64,000 nt of DNA from Owenia fusiformis (lineage: Eukaryota; Annelida; Polychaeta; Sabellida; Oweniidae), in NCBI GenBank assembly GCA_903813345.2, contig CAIIXF020000007.1, positions 9,241,730-9,305,729 of the forward strand, given 5' to 3'. Within the stretch, counting starts at the first letter, position 1. Each line of letters starts with the position of its first letter. Made by a program: the position numbers and the translations under genes. Below, one piece after another: positions 1 through 11,501 of this stretch. The notes beneath the pieces were generated by a model, which saw only the letters and a program-made list of their open reading frames with translations, was not told the origin of the DNA and did no database searches.

Positions 1-31
1 TAAAGAAAATTGTTCATTATTCCCGTATAAC

Positions 32-80
32 GTATAACTTATGAAGCGTTTGGTTACGTCATCATTTATCCATAAGTCTG
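32..80 (+). repeat. Short dispersed repeat core (copy at 33.08 kb)
   Basis: The segment gtataacttatgaagcgttt and the following catcattta-like bases recur in the same orientation at 33080-33125. The flanking sequence is only loosely similar (both contain cataa..tgatatt and tcgtcg/gacgac motifs). This looks like an old dispersed repeat whose full limits I cannot define. The rest of 1-623 shows nothing else recognisable; the small open frames at 41-326 overlap each other and have no family resemblance. Confidence 0.4.
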
Positions 81-623
81 ATATTCTTAGGCATAGACGA
101 CGGTTTATAAGTTGCAAAAATCTCTCTATTGTATACCTTATATACCGTAAAAGCGGTTCATCCGTATTATATTTCAACTCAAATGCAGACAACCTTTTCT
201 CAAGCTCAATATGGACAAATTTGGCCATATGGTCGCTTTCTGCCATATTGGAACACACCAGTGGACTCGTTAAAGCCGATGGTACTATTTGAAAACGTTT
301 CGTTTCTCTGTCGTTTCCGTTTTTAAGGTTTACAGTTTAAATGATTTCTCAAGATTTGACCATCGTATTTTTTATCAACTTGTTTTTTCATTGATCAGTT
401 GCTCATCGTGGATGTTTGGATTTACAAGAAAAGTTCTGGAAAAAATAAAATCCAACCCGTCTCATTGACCAAACTAGCGTGAAGATGATATTTTTAAACA
501 TGAGTATTTTGGCTTATCAAAAATCCACTTTGAAAAAAACTGAGTTGATGATGAGTTGCATTTCGGTCTCAAAGAATCACCAACCAAATAGCACAATCTA
601 CACATAGGTATACAAATAACGCA

Positions 624-1041
624 GATGCGAGTAGGTAGTTACTAGATTCACCACCAGGTGGCTCGTTCGAGTCAAATAGCATGGTGGGTAGTAGAAAGTT
701 CCCTTTAACTTAAATTACATCTATTTGCGTGGTTCAATTTTCATATAAACCTCGTGTATCTAATAGTTATGCAAATTAAAATATGTCCAGTACAAAAGAA
801 AATGTTATCTGTCCAATACAAGAAAAGATAATTCACTTTTTGTGATTTTGTAACATGGGGTCTATGAGGATTCAACCCGAACAAGAAGTCACATTTTCAA
901 AAAAAAAATTTCAAAGTTGATAGACAATTTTAGAAACCATATTTCTAGATGAACTTAAACATGTAGATTTTAAATATGACATCAGTTTGACTGAATTTTG
1001 AATATTTAATGACGTAAATCAAGATTATTTCTACTCGCATC
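624..1041 (+). mobile_element. Non-autonomous DNA element (MITE), copy 1
   Basis: The element is bounded by inverted ends ATGCGAGTAG (625-634) and CTACTCGCAT (1031-1040). A second copy lies in reverse orientation at 36166-36597. The two share the ends and interior landmarks: the caccaggtgg motif, the tggacata and tggacagat-like segments, the catggggtctatg block, and the gacgtaaatcaagattatttctac terminus (given here as a landmark at 1012-1035). It has no coding capacity. It lies 3' of the last visible receptor exon, in an intron or in still unseen gene sequence. Confidence 0.7.
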
Positions 1042-1183
1042 AAGTCTATTCGCCACAAATTGAGGTCTAAATCAATGTTTTATTCCTATTCCTAAATTAT
1101 TTGTCTAACAATGTTTTGGGTAAGCAATATCTATATCTTATAGTCTAGTAATTACAACATAATTGTAATGAAGTACATCTTAC

Positions 1184-1310
1184 TGGATTATCAATGAGTA
1201 CTTGCGCATCTAATGCAGCAAAAACATAATACAGGATCCAAACGAGACCAGTTAAGATGTAGGAGACGAACAGATTCTTGTGTAAGGTTATTCTATCGCA
1301 CTGCAACTGC
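1184..1310 (-). CDS. Class B1 GPCR exon 6: intracellular loop 1, TM2, start of extracellular loop 1
   Basis: The acceptor TTTTCAG is at 1317-1311 and the donor GTAAGA starts at 1183. The exon completes Lys206 and encodes residues 207-248. It starts with a loop-1 stretch (QLQCDRITLHKNLF) that contains the R-x-x-x-H-K-N-L-F pattern typical of class B receptors at the base of TM2. A hydrophobic TM2 follows (VSYILTGLVWILYYVF), then the extracellular ALDAQVLIDNP. The next exon should begin with the conserved W-C of extracellular loop 1, but it is not in the window; nothing in 1-1183 on this strand looks like TM3. The exon is separated from exon 5 by a 6.5-kb intron. The class B assignment is strong. 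Confidence 0.9.
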
Positions 1311-2144
1311 CTGAAAATATATAAAAATATGACGTTATATTATATCCTGTATAGAATAACAGCTGGTAATTACGATACCTGAGACGGATGAAGTTATTTC
1401 TAAAAACATATGCATTATACTTCAGGTAGATATTTTACATCCTCTTTAAGTATGGAAAACCATAAAGCCCAGTATAATAACAATAACACTAAACGCGGAC
1501 ATTCTAAAAATAGTGAACAATTATTGATAAAGTCGGAGAAACCAACAGAATATGAACGCTGTCGTGGATATGCAGGTTGAGCAATAAAAGGCCATAGTAG
1601 AATGTACACGTTATAAACTGTCAAAAAGAAAATAATGAAAAAGTACATGTTATATCCTATTGGTATTTCATTCTGTTGAGGTGAATATTTCAATATTTCA
1701 CCGGCCCTCTTGTGTCTTATTACCACCCTTTCGGGCCAGTTCTAGGGGTTTTAGTGCTAGTTTAGAAGGCATTCATTTTGCTATATCGACCTGAGCAATA
1801 TGTGACGTCATAGTGGCGGTCAATATTGCCGGTCAAGAATGCAATTAATGACCGGCAATTTTCCCCGGGAAATTAGATATCGTTTAGTGCGTAAGATTTT
1901 CTTGCTGTTTCAGTCCTGGTCATTAACGGTGGTAATAATACTAATAACGTCATTTCGAAGGGCACGTGAAATATTTGACCGAGGGCCGAATTGTACTATT
2001 CACAGGAAATAGAAGTCATATATTTGTTTTATAATTCACTGCTCATCTTCCTCAATCTCGAGATCTCCACTCATGTTTTTGTTGCATTTGCCATGTTATC
2101 TGAACGGGAATAAGTATGCATCCTATTGATTAATTATATGGAAT

Positions 2145-2243
2145 ATATAATACACTGTACGAAATGCCAGCCTTGGTATACGGTATGACAGTACACTGGA
2201 CGAAATGACAGCGGTGAATAGGGCTCAGATTACACTGTAGACA
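2145..2243 (+). repeat. Degenerate 40-bp tandem repeat (TACACTGGACGAAATG type)
   Basis: Two units of about 40 bp and the start of a third follow each other, each opening with tacactg(t/g)acgaaatg or tacactgtag. The same module in two or three degenerate units occurs at 13440-13545, with ggacgaaatgccag as its best-kept core. Both arrays are intronic and short. The unit relationship is visible by eye; the function is unknown. Confidence 0.5.
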
Positions 2244-3939
2244 TCTTGGCGAACTCACAGCCAAGTCACAGCTTCTAGTTTCTTAGCCATGTAGCCCTAT
2301 AGGACAGAGAGTGTGGAATGTAAGTGAATAGGAAATTTATAAAATTCATTTTAAGTCAACACAACACAGGGATTGATAATACCACGAGTATTCTCAATTA
2401 GTATTAGCGATAAAATATTGATTAATCTTTTAAATGAATTGATAGCTATAATTCAACTAATGTTTACAATAAGCTTTTAAATCAAAACCCTGCATATTCT
2501 AAAATAAACATGCGATATCATACAGATTACCTAGATATATGAAAATGGATAACGTTGAGTTATCGAATCGAATGGAATGCTTTTCTACGTTGATATATAT
2601 CTTTCGACATTGTCTTAATAGCATCGCCTTTTGTTGAGTTCATTATCTGGACCGTTACACGCGCTTGCAACTGACTGCACAAATACGTAAATAAGCAAAT
2701 GTATGCACAAATATATGTCAACACGACAGCTCTTTTAATGAATTGTCACATTACATAGTCATTGTTTTCAAATTGCTACTTTGTAAATAATGATCTGTCA
2801 TCTTATATCTAATCATAGACATCTGGATTAAATGCGATAATAATATAAAACGATGTGATACAACCAACCATAGTACGATTGTATTATAATCAAACTTGCC
2901 TTGATATACGACGAGTTGAATATGATGATCATATACTAATGGACATATACAAGTTAGAGCCATATGCTTACATGTATATTACACCTGTATACACTCATTA
3001 TGAAGGTATCTGTAACGTTGTTTTGTAAGTTCCAGATGCTCGCTAATCGCGTCTCTGGTTTGTGTATGATGTACACCTTCATTTATATATGACATCTGAA
3101 AGTGAATGTCTTCGTTGCAATTTTGCTTTCACATCATATTACAGCCGAGATGCACTAAAACAGCCAATACCCAACCAAAATTCTTAAATTGTTTCACAAT
3201 CAGTGGTATTTTCTAGGATGTTTATTTTCTATTGATATACCTCCCTCGTTTTTACTGTACCTCCGCCCAACTCTGAAAACGTTAGGGGGTCGTATCTGCC
3301 CCCGCCCGTTAGTGATATGAAAAATACGTTCCCAGCATTAGGATTACTAGTAACTGAACATGAACTCTGATTTCTATTACTAAAAAAGTGCTTTGATCAT
3401 GTTCAACCACATTTTACATTTTTCTAGGGAATAAACCAACGTGTGTTAATACATACATATCCATGAAATCATAAAATATTGTTTGAAGTTTTACAATATC
3501 TGCCGAACAAGACGATATGGCCCAAAATGGTTTCAAAATTTGGAACAGAGAAAATTCGCGACCATCTGAATAGTTCGATTTGTTTGAAGATACTATACGA
3601 GGCATTTGTCGTCATATGTGATCTAATACTTATACGATTTGATTCCGTTTATTTGACATTTAAAGTGCACTTAGCGACGACGAGCGACATAATCGATATA
3701 TGTATGGTTGTTAATTTGAGCTAAACGACAGATTTAAATACCAGACAAGCAAGTTGTGCTATTTTTAAACAGAAATCCGTTTAAAAAACTATTTGAACAA
3801 TTATAAACAAATCAATACCCAGCATATTTTATTGACAAGCGTTCAGGCATAACTTAAACATACTTGGGAAGAATTAACCAAGCATGAAAATAATGATTTC
3901 ATGAATAAGAAACAAGTATTGCTACTACAACTGTTTATA

Positions 3940-4457
3940 TCCTATACAAGCTGGCTAATTTCACATAAACTTGTCAGAATCGTCAACACTGTGTAACTAA
4001 TTCTTAAATCTCAGTTTTGTCATAGTGAACACAGCAAAATCATGCATGGGAAAGGTAAGGACTAAGCTGATCCTATACAAGCTGGCTAATTTCACATTTT
4101 GTAATAATCCTCAACACTATGTAGCCAATTCTTGAATCGTATTTTTGTGAAAGTTAACATGTAGCAAAATCATGCATGGGAAAGGTAAGGAACAAGCTGG
4201 TCCTATACAAGCTGGCTAATTTCACATAAACTTGTTATAATCTGCAACACTGTGTAGCCAATTCTTGAATCTCATTTTTGTCAAAGTGAACACAGCAAAT
4301 TCATGCATGGAAAAGGTAAGGAACAAGCTGGTCCCATAAGCTGGCTAATTTCACATAAACTTGTCATATTCTTCAACACTGTGTAACCAATTCTTGAATC
4401 GTATTTTTGTGAAAGTTAACACAGCAAAATCATACATGAGAAAAGGTAAGGAACCAA
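3940..4457 (+). repeat. 131-bp tandem repeat, four copies
   Basis: Four direct copies start at about 3940, 4071, 4201 and 4332, a period of 130-131 bp. Each begins tcctatacaagctggctaat (the last as tcccataagctgg), continues with cacataaacttgt and caacactgtgta, and ends near catgcatgggaaaggtaagg. Copies differ by scattered substitutions and small deletions, so the array is not very recent. No coding frame is kept across copies. Confidence 0.9.
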
Positions 4458-4629
4458 ATCTATAACCGAAATTCATTTCAACTGAAATTATATATAGTCT
4501 ACTTATCGTTGTTGTGTGAATATAATAAACCATTACAGTATTGTATTTAACAGTATGATGAAAATGTTCATACAGTTGCTATCTGCACGACGTTGATATT
4601 TCAAATAAAAGGTGGAATAAGGCTATAAG

Positions 4630-5215
4630 TGTATACATATTTATTTATTCAAGTACATTCACACCCCTTGGGGTCAAGTAAATGTAGAAACAAAAAATTA
4701 TAACAATCATAAAGGAAGGAAAAAGAAGACATTTACATGTAAAAAACTACTTAACTATCAGTATTACTATTAAGGATGACGATGCATTGGTGCACTAGAG
4801 ATATAACTATTGGTACTGGATGTAATTATATATTTTGCTACATTTATACAGTTTTGATCTTTACCGGACATCAAATAAATAAATAGATTTTCTTGTACTA
4901 GCATTTTCATTTTAGACAACATTATACTTCTTTGTTTATTATATTTCGTACAGTGAAGGAGATAGTGTTCTTCATTTTCTATAATATTGCATGTTTCGCA
5001 TTTTCTCTCTTCCAGAGGTGTCGGTTTTGGTCTTGTGTAGCATATACATGTTCTTACAACTGAATATGATTACAGTTAATTTGTTTTTATAGAGTTTGTC
5101 CTTAAACAAGTTAGTGAACTTTTGCCAGAGTTGAAGAATACGACCTATTCCTGTACATCATGCGGAAACATAGTGAAATTACATTAATTTCCACAAATTG
5201 CCCGGTGATCAGTGA
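4630..5215 (-). pseudogene. LINE retrotransposon 3' fragment (C-terminal ORF2 end and tail)
   Basis: Read on the minus strand, about 5160-4790 encodes a degraded C-terminal end of a non-LTR retrotransposon ORF2. The frame includes TRPKPTPLEERKCETC and then EEHYLLHC, forming a C-x2-C-x7-H-x4-C pattern at about 5000-4945. This resembles the cysteine/histidine motif downstream of reverse transcriptase in jockey/CR1/L2-type LINEs; comparable motifs occur in the copies at 41.1 kb and 55.5 kb. The element ends at a ttgaataaataaata tail (about 4635-4655), a common LINE 3' terminus. It is 5'-truncated and has no RT domain. The exact clade is not determined. Confidence 0.7.
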
Positions 5216-5799
5216 CACATAATGATCACCTTGTTCAATTTTATTGTATCCATGGTTAGAGCTAAGATGTCAGTTTGCTGATATATTACATTCCAAAATT
5301 AGATTTAAACAACGGATATCCTTTAAAACACTTGTTACTTGGATTTATATTGATACTTTAACCGGTAATCTGCCTATATGGTCTAGTAATATTGGTAATC
5401 AAGATACTCCTAATTCTATGGCAATTATAAAAATAAAGGAAAAACGGGCATAAACACCATCAGGTTATATATACCTGTGTTAGCGTGAGTGTTCATAATT
5501 TACATCCGCGATTTAGAATATAGATAAGTGGACTTGAAATAAAAAAAGAAATTGAAATTCGTGATTTTTTTTCTGGATAATCGTATTTGAGGAGATGGGG
5601 TGGATCTAGATTGATATTACGTCTAACATTATAGTGATTTGGAATTAAGCATATTTAGAAAAAAATGTTTTGCTTCACCACTTAATAAAATGTACCCCGT
5701 AGGCAATCAGATGGCAAAATATATACTGTATTTAAAACGCCTATAGCCACCAGCCTATAGATTTGATTAAATTGGATTGGGCTTTTTCGATTATGCCGG

Positions 5800-6200
5800 C
5801 CATGATGAGTGGCCATGTAAGAAAACATCGCCCTGAGTAATTCTATTCCCAAACGACATCATACTATAAAATCTGGAACAAATCCGATAGCCAGTATTTG
5901 AGTTATCTGAAAATACATATCATGAAAAAATGGCGGCAATTTTGATTAACGAGTCATCTAAAAAATGCCTATTGAACATACAGGCCTACTCTACGCCCTT
6001 ATGCATGTGCATCAGCCTATATATATTGAAACAAATCATTTGATTTTACATTTTTAGTTAGAAAATGGAAGCCATTTTGAACTGAGCGCCAATATCGAAA
6101 ATTCCCTGAGCAGAGATCCAATTCTCACAAGGCAAACATTTTTGGCCAAAATTCATGAATAGGTATTAACCCTCACGAACGGACGTACAACTTCCCCATA
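5800..6200 (+). repeat. Diverged copy of the 44-kb gccattttgaa repeat family
   Basis: The segment contains gtatttgagttatctgaaaa, then atgaaaaaatggcggcaatttt, gaagccattttgaactgag, ccctgagcagagatcc, and near its end cacgaacggacg. In the same order the array at 44040-45125 has tatttgagttatca, aaaatggcggccattttgaa, gagcagaactcc and cacgaacggacgg. This therefore looks like an old single or double unit of that family in the same orientation. Boundaries are approximate. Confidence 0.55.
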
Positions 6201-6419
6201 TCGCTAGGTTCGATGCTAAAATCTAATTTTATGAATGCAAAATTCTTTGAGCAGGGATTACAGTCACATTTCAAGTTTACAATAATGTCATAAAATTCAT
6301 TGACTTCCCCATAGGCAATCAAAACAATATCTTTGCCGTTACCTTATGGTAAGATTACCCTTGATGTAGAACTAATATTTACTTTGATAATTTTCATATT
6401 CATACCATTGTGTCTTCAA

Positions 6420-7140
6420 ATCAAACCACTCTAACAAACCACACGACTACTAATACTCAACTAGTAGAACATGTTCTATAAGTGATTTGTTAGTTGTAAT
6501 TTTCGTTAACATGCCACTTTTTGCCATTGATTTAACTGGTGGTTTATTAGTTGAAAAGATTACGATACAAATGAGACAAAAATTATTGATCAGAGAGCAT
6601 GTAATTCACTACTTATACATCACTAACATACCACTTATACATCACTCCTGAAGTCTCAAATATTACTAATAGACCACTAACACATCAGAAGTCTTATACA
6701 CCACCAATACACCACTACTGTATAACAGACTACTAACAAATCACTCCTGAAATCTCAGAATTCTATACATCCATAAGGTACAAAATCTCTATAGAGTTAA
6801 TTTCAGTGAGAAATATGAATAAGATTCAACATGTATCTTCTACGTACCTTAAGTTTATGATTATGTTGAGCAAGAAGTCCCCCTTCTGGTTGTAATGCTA
6901 CATTTCATTGCAGAATTAATTCTCTCACATTTTAACTATTTCCACCATTTAAAAGGGGTTTCTCATTCTAAATCAAGGATCAGTTTTAGTACACTACTAA
7001 TAGACCATTCCAGAAAAAATCAAGTGAAAACATAACTTACAAACCACCCCACCTAGAAACCCCTTACAGTGATGTATTAGTTGAGTATTGCCAGTTTTAA
7101 TACATAACTTACAAACCACTTGACTAAATCACTCTTATTG
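6420..7140 (+). repeat. Low-complexity ACCACTAATACATCACT-rich stretch
   Basis: Words such as ccactaacac, accactaata, catcactcctga and acaaaccac recur irregularly through the segment, and the motif aatactcaacta (about 6455) reappears inverted as tagttgagtatt (about 7079). No regular period can be set by eye. It may be a decayed satellite or a foldback element; no gene is visible. Confidence 0.4.
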
Positions 7141-7789
7141 GTGATCTATATTATTTCTTTAAAAAAGTCAAAATCAGTGGTCAGTATCAAGGTCAGAAAG
7201 TCACACATGGAAAATAAATGTTGAGATATATGATAAAAAACAATCGATGTGTCGCCCCTACCTAGAAGTATATGGTTGTGTGGAGATCTGGTCGTTGTGC
7301 CTACGTTAATGTTTAAAACTCGATACTTTTTTCCGGCACTAGCCACGCCCGTTTCCTACCTCAATAGATTCTTACATTCGTTCGTTCTTAAATTGCGAAG
7401 GTGTTCAATTTGCTTTTTGAGTCGGTTTTTGCATTTCAAAATGGCCTCCAGTAGAAAGGAGAGTTTATTCAATTTTCTGCATGCGCATCAAAATAGCAAA
7501 CCGAAACGTTGAAAAGTCAAAAAGTAAAATAAACATCTCTGAGATAACCGAAACGTTTGTCACAAATGAGGACAAAAGTAATTAAATCTATTGAGGTATG
7601 AAGCAAGTTTGTGTAGCTACTGCCAAAAATATCGAAAAGAACGTTGGGGCCTCAATTAATCAGACCCTCCGCACGTCGACACTTGTTTTTAGGTGTGGCA
7701 CGTCTCGATAATGGAACAACACTCCTTTGGTGTGTTATAGAGAAGATACACAATTGCTATCAAGAATAAGGGATACTACGATAACTTAC

Positions 7790-7881
7790 TTGAAAAAGCA
7801 GAATATTCCAAGTGACACCGCAAGTGCTAGTATAGACACTGTGTAGCCGGAAATGAAAGTGTAAATCAACATTCTGTTCTT
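7790..7881 (-). CDS. Class B1 GPCR exon 5: TM1
   Basis: The acceptor is TTTTCAG just above 7881 and the donor GTAAGT starts at 7789. The 92-nt exon encodes residues 176-205 and two bases of Lys206. After a short charged stalk (KNRM) comes a typical class B TM1, with the hallmark GYTVSILALAVSLGIFCFF. The pattern GY(S/T)-x-S-(L/I)-x-x-L-x-x-(A/S)-L-x-I-F is characteristic of secretin-family TM1. Phase 2 at the 3' end matches exon 6 exactly. Confidence 0.92.
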
Positions 7882-8300
7882 CTGAAAATCAAAATCAAAG
7901 AAACGATTTTTAATATCCTTACGTTTGATGGGAACGATAGAGAACACTTATATGTCTTCATGAGAAGTTATTTCATTTCAAATCCTTCATTCTATTTTCT
8001 ATTCTTGATTCATCTTTTTGCATTTTTCATAGCCCCAGACAAATTAAAATTTCTTGTTAATTCGGGTTTTCAGGGTAACCATAAAGTATCTTTACAATTA
8101 TAATGCAACAACTGCGTAAGGTGTAAAGATACTTTATGGATACCCTCTAATCAGATTACTTTTGTATCGCAATACTACAAATCAATAAATTGTTCCCAAG
8201 TATTCTGATTTATATCGCTTCATGGAGAAACTAAAACTGCTAAAATGAGATAAGTTATAAATCAAATATCGAATATTATATAAGACATTCTATTATATAC
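7882..8300 (-). other. Intron 4 of the receptor gene
   Basis: A 419-bp phase-0 intron, donor GTATAT at 8300 and acceptor CAG at 7882. Apart from the hairpin element at 8072-8146 I see only AT-rich sequence. Confidence 0.85.
8072..8146. repeat. 75-bp hairpin MITE-like repeat
   Basis: The outer 25 bases on each side are nearly perfect inverted complements: agggtaaccataaagtatct on the left and agatactttatggataccct on the right, around a loop of roughly 25 bases. Such a compact foldback in a short intron is probably a small miniature transposon. No target duplication is clear. Confidence 0.7.
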
Positions 8301-8410
8301 CTCAAAATCCCCCATATTTACACAGGGAGTATAGTTTGCCCAGGATTTATTGGTTTTAGGATGCCTCCACCAGGTCCCATCCTTGTTGCAATCTTTGAAT
8401 GCCGTCGACA
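8301..8410 (-). CDS. Class B1 GPCR exon 4: C-terminal half of hormone-receptor domain
   Basis: The acceptor TTTTAG lies just above 8410 and the donor GTATAT starts at 8300. The exon finishes Leu139 and encodes residues 140-175. It carries the last two cysteines of the extracellular domain, C146 and C168, in the signature C-x-x-(D/N)-G-x-W-x-x-H-P ... W-x-N-Y-T-x-C: here DCNKDGTWWRHP and SWANYTPC. Two N-glycosylation sequons are visible, N159 (NKS) and N164 (NYT). The motif is diagnostic of secretin-family receptors. Confidence 0.95.
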
Positions 8411-9419
8411 CTAAAAGTTAAAAAAGTGATTCTATTTAAAGTTATAATTATAAATTGCGGATGATTTAATTCATTCATGCGCTGGTTCCTTTATTTTACT
8501 TTGGTACGCCTCACTCATGCAAAGACTGGAAACAACACATACGTTTATAAATCATCCCAAAACGCATTAGTCCCGGACTTAAATCCTTTAAAGTCCTCAT
8601 ATAACGTTTAAACCACTCTTGCTAATATTGAAGTCTTACCCAATGTTATCAAAATGTGATATCTGAAACTTTGTTTTTAAATTTCAAGTTTTGAAGGACT
8701 TTTTGTTCCAAAAATCATGAATTTATTGAAATCTAAATTTTAGATTTCACACATTTGTTTTAAAAAGTGATAATTCATACCAATGCATAGTATTCATCCT
8801 CACGTGTCTTTTATTGAAATAATTCAGAAAATCGGTCGATAAATAAGCGAGAAATGAACTCATCCATGCATGAAAGTGGTTCAGAGAAAAATGCATTTCA
8901 AAGTTTTAGTTCTCATAAACCAAATGTACAGATATATCTAAAACACAACATATTAATCGTGAGATATTCAACATTGGTTTATTTTGAAAATTTAGCATAT
9001 TCAGAAAAAAATTGCATCCAAAATAACATCACGATAATGTCACTCAGGGTGCAAACGTTGTTTTATATGCTAAAACAAGTGGCACATTAAGTATGACATT
9101 TTATCATTCAAATAGTACATCCTTTGCAGTGGTATTAAAAAGTAAATATGTTTTGCATTGAATTGCAGAATATTTGATGATTAAAGAATTTCAACTTTTA
9201 TTTGGCGGGAAATTTGAATATTTGAAAAATAAAAATATTTTCAAAAATTAATGAAAAAAGTAAATGAATGATAAAAAACATATTTTCAAACTTTAGACGA
9301 GGCCTTTAATGACCAGTTATTAGACAAAGCATACTATTCATCAATTATGCTACTTCCGACACGTTTTCTCTTTATTTAGATAATTTCGAAGTTACTTTAA
9401 TTTCATCTAATATACTTAC
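8411..9419 (-). other. Intron 3 of the receptor gene
   Basis: A 1009-bp phase-1 intron with donor GTAAGT at 9419 and acceptor TAG at 8411. AT-rich; no repeat or open frame that I can support. Confidence 0.8.
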
Positions 9420-9533
9420 GCCCTGGATCAAATCCTTTGATGAAACCAGGACATTTGGTGTAGGCTTTGGTACCTGCCAGTGTATCATTCCAGCACCCCC
9501 AGGAATCGAATGTGCGGTTACAGTAGAGCCTCC
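9420..9533 (-). CDS. Class B1 GPCR exon 3: core of hormone-receptor domain
   Basis: The acceptor TTGTAG precedes 9533 and the donor GTAAGT follows 9420 (exon ends ...GATCCAGGGC). The exon completes Gly101 and encodes residues 102-138 plus one base. It contains cysteines C105, C114 and C128 and the family signature F-D-x-W-x-C-W-x-D-T-x-A-G-T ... C-P-x-F-I-x-G-F-D-P: visible parts are CNRTFDSWGCWNDT and KCPGFIKGFDPG. The F-D-x-W and C-P-x-F...G-F-D-P pattern is the ligand-binding core of class B1 receptors. Sequons at N106 (NRT) and N116 (NDT). The GFDP ending fits PDF or calcitonin/DH31 receptors, from general knowledge of those families. Confidence 0.95.
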
Positions 9534-10504
9534 CTACAACAGAGAGAGCATTAACGGTAATAAATATATACGCATATAATGGAAACAATAATATATGATA
9601 TATCAATCACTTCTATTTTCTTCCTAGAAAGTTTTAAGAATAATAGGTAAGTAAGCTACTTGTGTTGAGGAGAACTCGTGTGTATAATATTATGACCCCA
9701 GAGGATCACTACCCCCTCATAATTGTTTTTTCCAGCGGCCTAATTACAACAATGTTACGCAGGCCTTCACCTTTATACTTGTAATCCGGAATCTTAATAC
9801 TTAATACAGAAGGGGAGATCTATCCCTAGAGGACCATGATACTACGCAATTTTGTACAAGTAAAGCGTATAGCTTAACTTCCTTAATAGGTTATCATATG
9901 CCGAGTGACATTTTGTACAATATTTCCCTGTAGCTTAACCTCCCTAATATTGTATAATATTTTAGTATTTTCTTAGAATAAAACATTTCTTCGTACTATT
10001 TAAGGGGCTTTACCAAGTGGCCTCCTAAATTAACTGACACAAATGTCTTAAAACTAAAATATAACATGCAACATATAACTTTAATATACCAAAATGGCAT
10101 ATCGGTCAAGGTATCGTTTTGCACTTGTACATGTTATCTGAAATCGACATGGTCACTAAATCCATCTACAAGCAAATGGTGAATAATGAACGGTTCAGAG
10201 TTCAGACCCTGTAGGTTTTGACAAATAGTTCTACGTATACTCTTGGGGGTATGGTATATGTCATTGTCGCAATCGTATGTCATTTTGACTTTCTGCTGAA
10301 AGTACGTTAAACAACTGACGCAATACTAAATTAAAGAATCCTTTCATTTGTATTTTGAGCTACCATTCTATGTTTGTCTCGACAGGGTTTAGTCTGATGA
10401 GGTCGAAGTGACACGCTGTATAGTATTTGCCAACCGGAAGTACCATTTCAAACCAAGTGTCATGGCATGTCTTGCTAAGTTTTTACAATCTATCGCAATA
10501 TATA

Positions 10505-10690
10505 TAATAGGATTTATTTGGACTGATGCCCTTTTAGGGCCAAACGTACATCCAACATACAATTTTCATTAACAGTAAAAATAGCATTAAAGTAAAGAAA
10601 ATGGGATTGAATTTTTTAAATAAAAACATCAGCTTGCCAATTCTATTATAAATACGAAAAATGTCTTCAAGGTGTTCATTCCTGAGATTT
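10505..10690 (-). mobile_element. LINE 3' tail, same family as 41.4 kb
   Basis: Read on the minus strand this matches the 3' end of the LINE at 41345-41480: cccattttctttacttta, then ttactgttaatgaaaattgt, then ggatgtacgtttggccctaa, and the terminal agggcatcagt...aataaatcctatta. The GGCCCTAAAAGGGC part can fold into a short stem-loop and is probably the 3' recognition structure of this LINE family. It is inverted relative to the ORF2 fragment starting at 10860. Confidence 0.75.
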
Positions 10691-10859
10691 ATGTTTAATA
10701 AATTGCATACATAAACGTGTACAGGGTGTCAAAAAATAACGGCACCCCCCCCCCCTCTACAGCCAAAAGTCCTGAATATTTCATATCGTGCCATACCTCA
10801 TTTAAAAGATAATTTAATTCTGGAGTTACTCCCCAAATTTCATTTAATAAAACTTTATA

Positions 10860-11501
10860 TTGATGAAACAAGCTGCAATCTTTATTAAAGAAAAGGCAGA
10901 AAAGGCGAAATTCAAATTGATAAGTATGCTTACACATGGTGATATAAACATAACTTTGTGCCTGAAACTATTTGATATATTAGTAAAACCAATTTTATTA
11001 TATGGATGTGAAATCTGGGGTGCTGGTCTAATAACTAATAAAGATCTTCTGAAAAATAAAGATTTTGGCCTTGAAATGAAATATGACAAGTCACTTCCAC
11101 CGGAATTACTACATCTATCTTTTTTGAAGTTTATATTAGGGGTGCATAGAAAAACGAGTAATTTAGCTACGATGGGTGAGTTAGGTAGATTCCCTCTGTT
11201 TATCAATATATTTTACCAACAAGTTAAATACTTAGATCATATAGAAAATGAAGGAACGAGTTCATTACTAATTAATGCATATGCAGATAGTATTGAACTA
11301 TCAAAAGTTCATAATCAACCATCATGGTACTATGACATTGATAGAATAATGGCATATGTTCAACCACAAGATAAAAATTACATTAATAGCAAACCGCTTG
11401 ATATTAAGAAAATCCTTGAAAAAAGATATATAAAATATTGGGAAGTCTCTGAGCTGAATTCACATGAAGTGTATAAGTATAATATAAGTACCCTAAATTA
11501 A
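10860..11501 (+). pseudogene. LINE ORF2 fragment (region downstream of reverse transcriptase)
   Basis: A 213-codon open frame resembles the segment that follows the RT domain in jockey-superfamily LINEs. It has the motif LFDILVKPILLYGCEIWG, then LHLSFLKFILGV, a GELGRFPL-type motif and QQVKYLDHIE. The same protein segment continues in the copy at 40601 (QIKYLGHLE ...), so both come from one family. No RT active-site motif is present and the frame ends at a stop before the Cys/His motif, so the piece is truncated at both ends. It is intronic and opposite to the host gene. Confidence 0.8.

Larger units (their letters stand above)
1311..7789 (-). other. Intron 5 of the receptor gene
   Basis: A 6.48-kb phase-2 intron. 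It holds a degenerate 40-bp tandem repeat (2.15 kb), a 131-bp tandem repeat (3.94-4.46 kb), a LINE 3' end (4.63-5.2 kb), an old gccattttgaa-type repeat (5.8-6.2 kb) and an ACCACTAATACA-rich stretch (6.4-7.1 kb). A small hairpin, ccggtcaag...aatgaccgg, occurs at about 1829-1857. In 1311-2144, 2244-3939 and 7141-7789 I see only AT-rich sequence and short chance frames. The last part has a weak inverted pair cctcaatagatt/aatctattgagg near 7359 and 7588. Confidence 0.75.

Noticed and set aside
1415-1726. 103-codon minus ORF with hydrophobic stretches, close to TM2 exon
   Set aside because: It lies inside intron 5, does not match any GPCR transmembrane segment, and would break the exact exon 5 to exon 6 phase match.
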